This document shows, one piece after another, positions 62,159 through 64,000 of a DNA stretch of 64,000 nt. A program made the translations under genes and the position numbers. The DNA comes from Mesorhizobium terrae (lineage in GTDB: Bacteria; Pseudomonadota; Alphaproteobacteria; Rhizobiales; Rhizobiaceae), in the NCBI RefSeq assembly GCF_008727715.1, contig NZ_CP044218.1, forward strand, positions 310,001 through 374,000, written 5' to 3'. The notes beneath the pieces are model-generated. The model searched no databases. It worked only from the letters and a program-made list of their open reading frames with translations, and was not told the DNA's origin. Position 1 is the stretch's first letter. Each line of letters starts with the position of its first letter.

Positions 62159-62307
62159 GTATATGAATTTTATTGACAGTATCATCGTGCGCTGCAATGA
62201 TCCAGCTGCCGGCTTCGGGAGGAAGTCCGGCTGCAAATCAATCCATGAAGCGGCGTGCCAAGCGCCGCGACGGTTATTGAAGAATGGCTTCGGCCAAGGG
62301 AGGAAAC

Positions 62308-63339
62308 TTGCGCAAATTCTTAAGCACGCTCGCCATGGCGGCGGCGGCATCGACCTTTATGAGCCCGGCCCCGGCACTCGCCGAAACCGCCAATCCGTTC
62401 AAATGCCAGCCCGGCGAAAAATACGTGATGAACGTCATGGTCTCGGGCGTCGAATACTGGTTCCCGGTCTATGAGATGTTCAAGCAGGCCGGCCAGCAGC
62501 TCGGCTGCGAGACCGCCTATACCGGCACGCCGGAATATGACGTGAACAAGCAGATCGCCAGCTTCGACCAGGCGCTGGCCCAGAAGCCGGCCGGCATCCT
62601 GGTGCACCCGATGAACTCCGATCCGTTCATCGAGCCGATCAACCGCGCCGTCGACCAGGGCACCGCCGTGGTGACCTTCGCGGCCGACTCGCCCAATTCC
62701 AAACGCGTCTCCTTCATCACCTCGGACAATCTCGCGGAAGGCACCTACGCCGCCGACGCCGTTGCCGGCGCGATGGGCGGCAAGGGCGAATACGCCGTTC
62801 TCGAAAACCCCGGCCAGGACAATCACGACAAGCGTGTCTCGGCCTTCGTCAAGCGCATGGAAACCAAGTGGCCGGATATGAAGCTAGTCGGCCGCGCCGC
62901 GTCCAACCAGGACCCGACCAAGGCTTATCAGGCGGTGCTGAGCCTTGCCCAGGCGCATCCCGACCTCGGCGCCGTGTTCATGCCGGAAGCCAACTCGGCG
63001 ATCGGCGCCGCGCAGGCGGCCAAGGAAGGCGGCGGCAAGATCAAGGTGATGCTGGCCGACGTCAACGCCAAGATCCTCGACATGATCAAGGCCGGCGAGA
63101 TCTATGGTTCGGTCAACCCCAACCAGGGCATGCAGGGCTATATGGGCTTCATGCTTCTGTGGCTGGCCAAGCATCCCGAGCTGATCGACCCGATGAACGA
63201 CGCCAAGCGCGCCGGTTCCAATGCGATGAAGGTGCCGTTCGTCGACAACGGCTTCTCGATCGTGACCAAGGACAACGCCGACGATTTCTATTGGGACAAG
63301 TATCTCAAGCGGCGTGGCACCAAGGGCATCGAAGAGTAA
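62308..63339 (+). CDS. Sugar ABC substrate-binding protein (CUT2/ribose type), TTG start
   Basis: A 343-residue periplasmic protein of the Peripla_BP_4 family. A TTG at 62308 directly after AGGGAGGAAAC gives a clean signal peptide (MRKFLSTLAMAAAASTFMS then PAPALAETA). The ATG at 62284 lacks a ribosome-binding site and would add eight residues. Mature landmarks are VSGVEYWFPVYEMFKQAG, LVHPMNSDPFIEPINRAVDQ and the AVLENPGQDNHDKRV hinge. It is followed by a hairpin and the ATPase gene. The sugar is unknown. Confidence 0.92.
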   Translation: MRKFLSTLAMAAAASTFMSPAPALAETANPFKCQPGEKYVMNVMVSGVEYWFPVYEMFKQAGQQLGCETAYTGTPEYDVNKQIASFDQALAQKPAGILVHPMNSDPFIEPINRAVDQGTAVVTFAADSPNSKRVSFITSDNLAEGTYAADAVAGAMGGKGEYAVLENPGQDNHDKRVSAFVKRMETKWPDMKLVGRAASNQDPTKAYQAVLSLAQAHPDLGAVFMPEANSAIGAAQAAKEGGGKIKVMLADVNAKILDMIKAGEIYGSVNPNQGMQGYMGFMLLWLAKHPELIDPMNDAKRAGSNAMKVPFVDNGFSIVTKDNADDFYWDKYLKRRGTKGIEE

Positions 63340-63361
63340 GCTTCGGCCCACAATCGCTCTC

Positions 63362-63386
63362 GCTGGAAGGGGCTTTCCCTTCCAGC
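63362..63386 (+). terminator. Intercistronic stem-loop (partial terminator) after the binding protein
   Basis: GCTGGAAGGG (63362-63371) pairs perfectly with CCCTTCCAGC (63377-63386) around GCTTT and is followed by ACTTTTTC. Such structures between binding-protein and ATPase genes typically both protect the upstream mRNA and terminate a fraction of transcripts. Confidence 0.7.
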
Positions 63387-63417
63387 ACTTTTTCAGAACC
63401 TTTCGCAGGAGCATGGC

Positions 63418-64000
<583 letters not shown>

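Overview
This is GC-rich alphaproteobacterial DNA. The gene content and the abundant intergenic palindromic repeats look like a soil rhizobium, most likely Mesorhizobium or a close relative in the Phyllobacteriaceae. That is an inference from families and repeat style; no marker gene such as rRNA is present. I see no tRNA, rRNA, CRISPR array, transposase, phage or plasmid replication gene. The window is almost entirely accessory metabolism: seven sets of ABC transporter genes, about ten one-component regulators, and many short catabolic operons.

Layout. 1-472: start of a salicylyl-CoA/anthraniloyl-CoA hydroxylase-like gene. 694-4483: a GntR regulator divergent from a TrpX-like ABC transporter that ends in a strong terminator. 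4569-12478 (minus): an apparent aryl/indole catabolic operon (cyclase, FAD oxidoreductase, MarR, exported VOC protein, iorA, iorB) with a second MarR gene downstream. 13111-13866: a metal-dependent hydrolase. 14451-17041: cystathionine beta-synthase and gamma-lyase, the reverse transsulfuration pair. 17068-17627: a small element with inverted ends around a broken DUF559 gene. 17660-24997 (minus): an amino-acid ABC importer lacking its ATPase, then MetY flanked by two isopenicillin-N-synthase-like oxygenases. 25285-26821: DedA and UppP. 26865-29946 (minus): a NitT/TauT-type ABC ATPase and double permease with no binding protein.

30412-36341: a sugar ABC importer divergent from a ROK kinase, a GntR/UTRA regulator and a SIS-domain isomerase. 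36584-39546: an M20 amidohydrolase and diaminopropionate ammonia-lyase divergent from an Lrp regulator, with a perfect palindrome between them. 39741-42134: exbB-exbD-tonB behind a perfect RirA-type iron box. 42144-46835: sugar oxidoreductase, sugar isomerase, MFS exporter and AraC regulator. 46869-53876: a SorC regulator, an unknown protein and a complete glucitol/sorbitol phosphotransferase system (HPr-EI fusion, IIA, IIB, IIC, GutM), which is unusual for rhizobia. 54065-55453: an unknown protein and a HAD phosphatase. 55685-60410 (minus): an SAF-domain oxidoreductase and the E1alpha, E1beta and E2 of a 2-oxoacid/acetoin dehydrogenase. 60756-61787: a P1-family peptidase. 62308-64000: start of a ribose-type sugar ABC importer.

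Genes are densely packed, with many 4-base ATGA or GTGA overlaps that imply translational coupling. Between operons lie at least five kinds of palindromic intergenic repeat. Several intergenic gaps also hold clean dyads that look like operators for the adjacent regulator. Starts were chosen by ribosome-binding site and family alignment from memory; no database search was possible.
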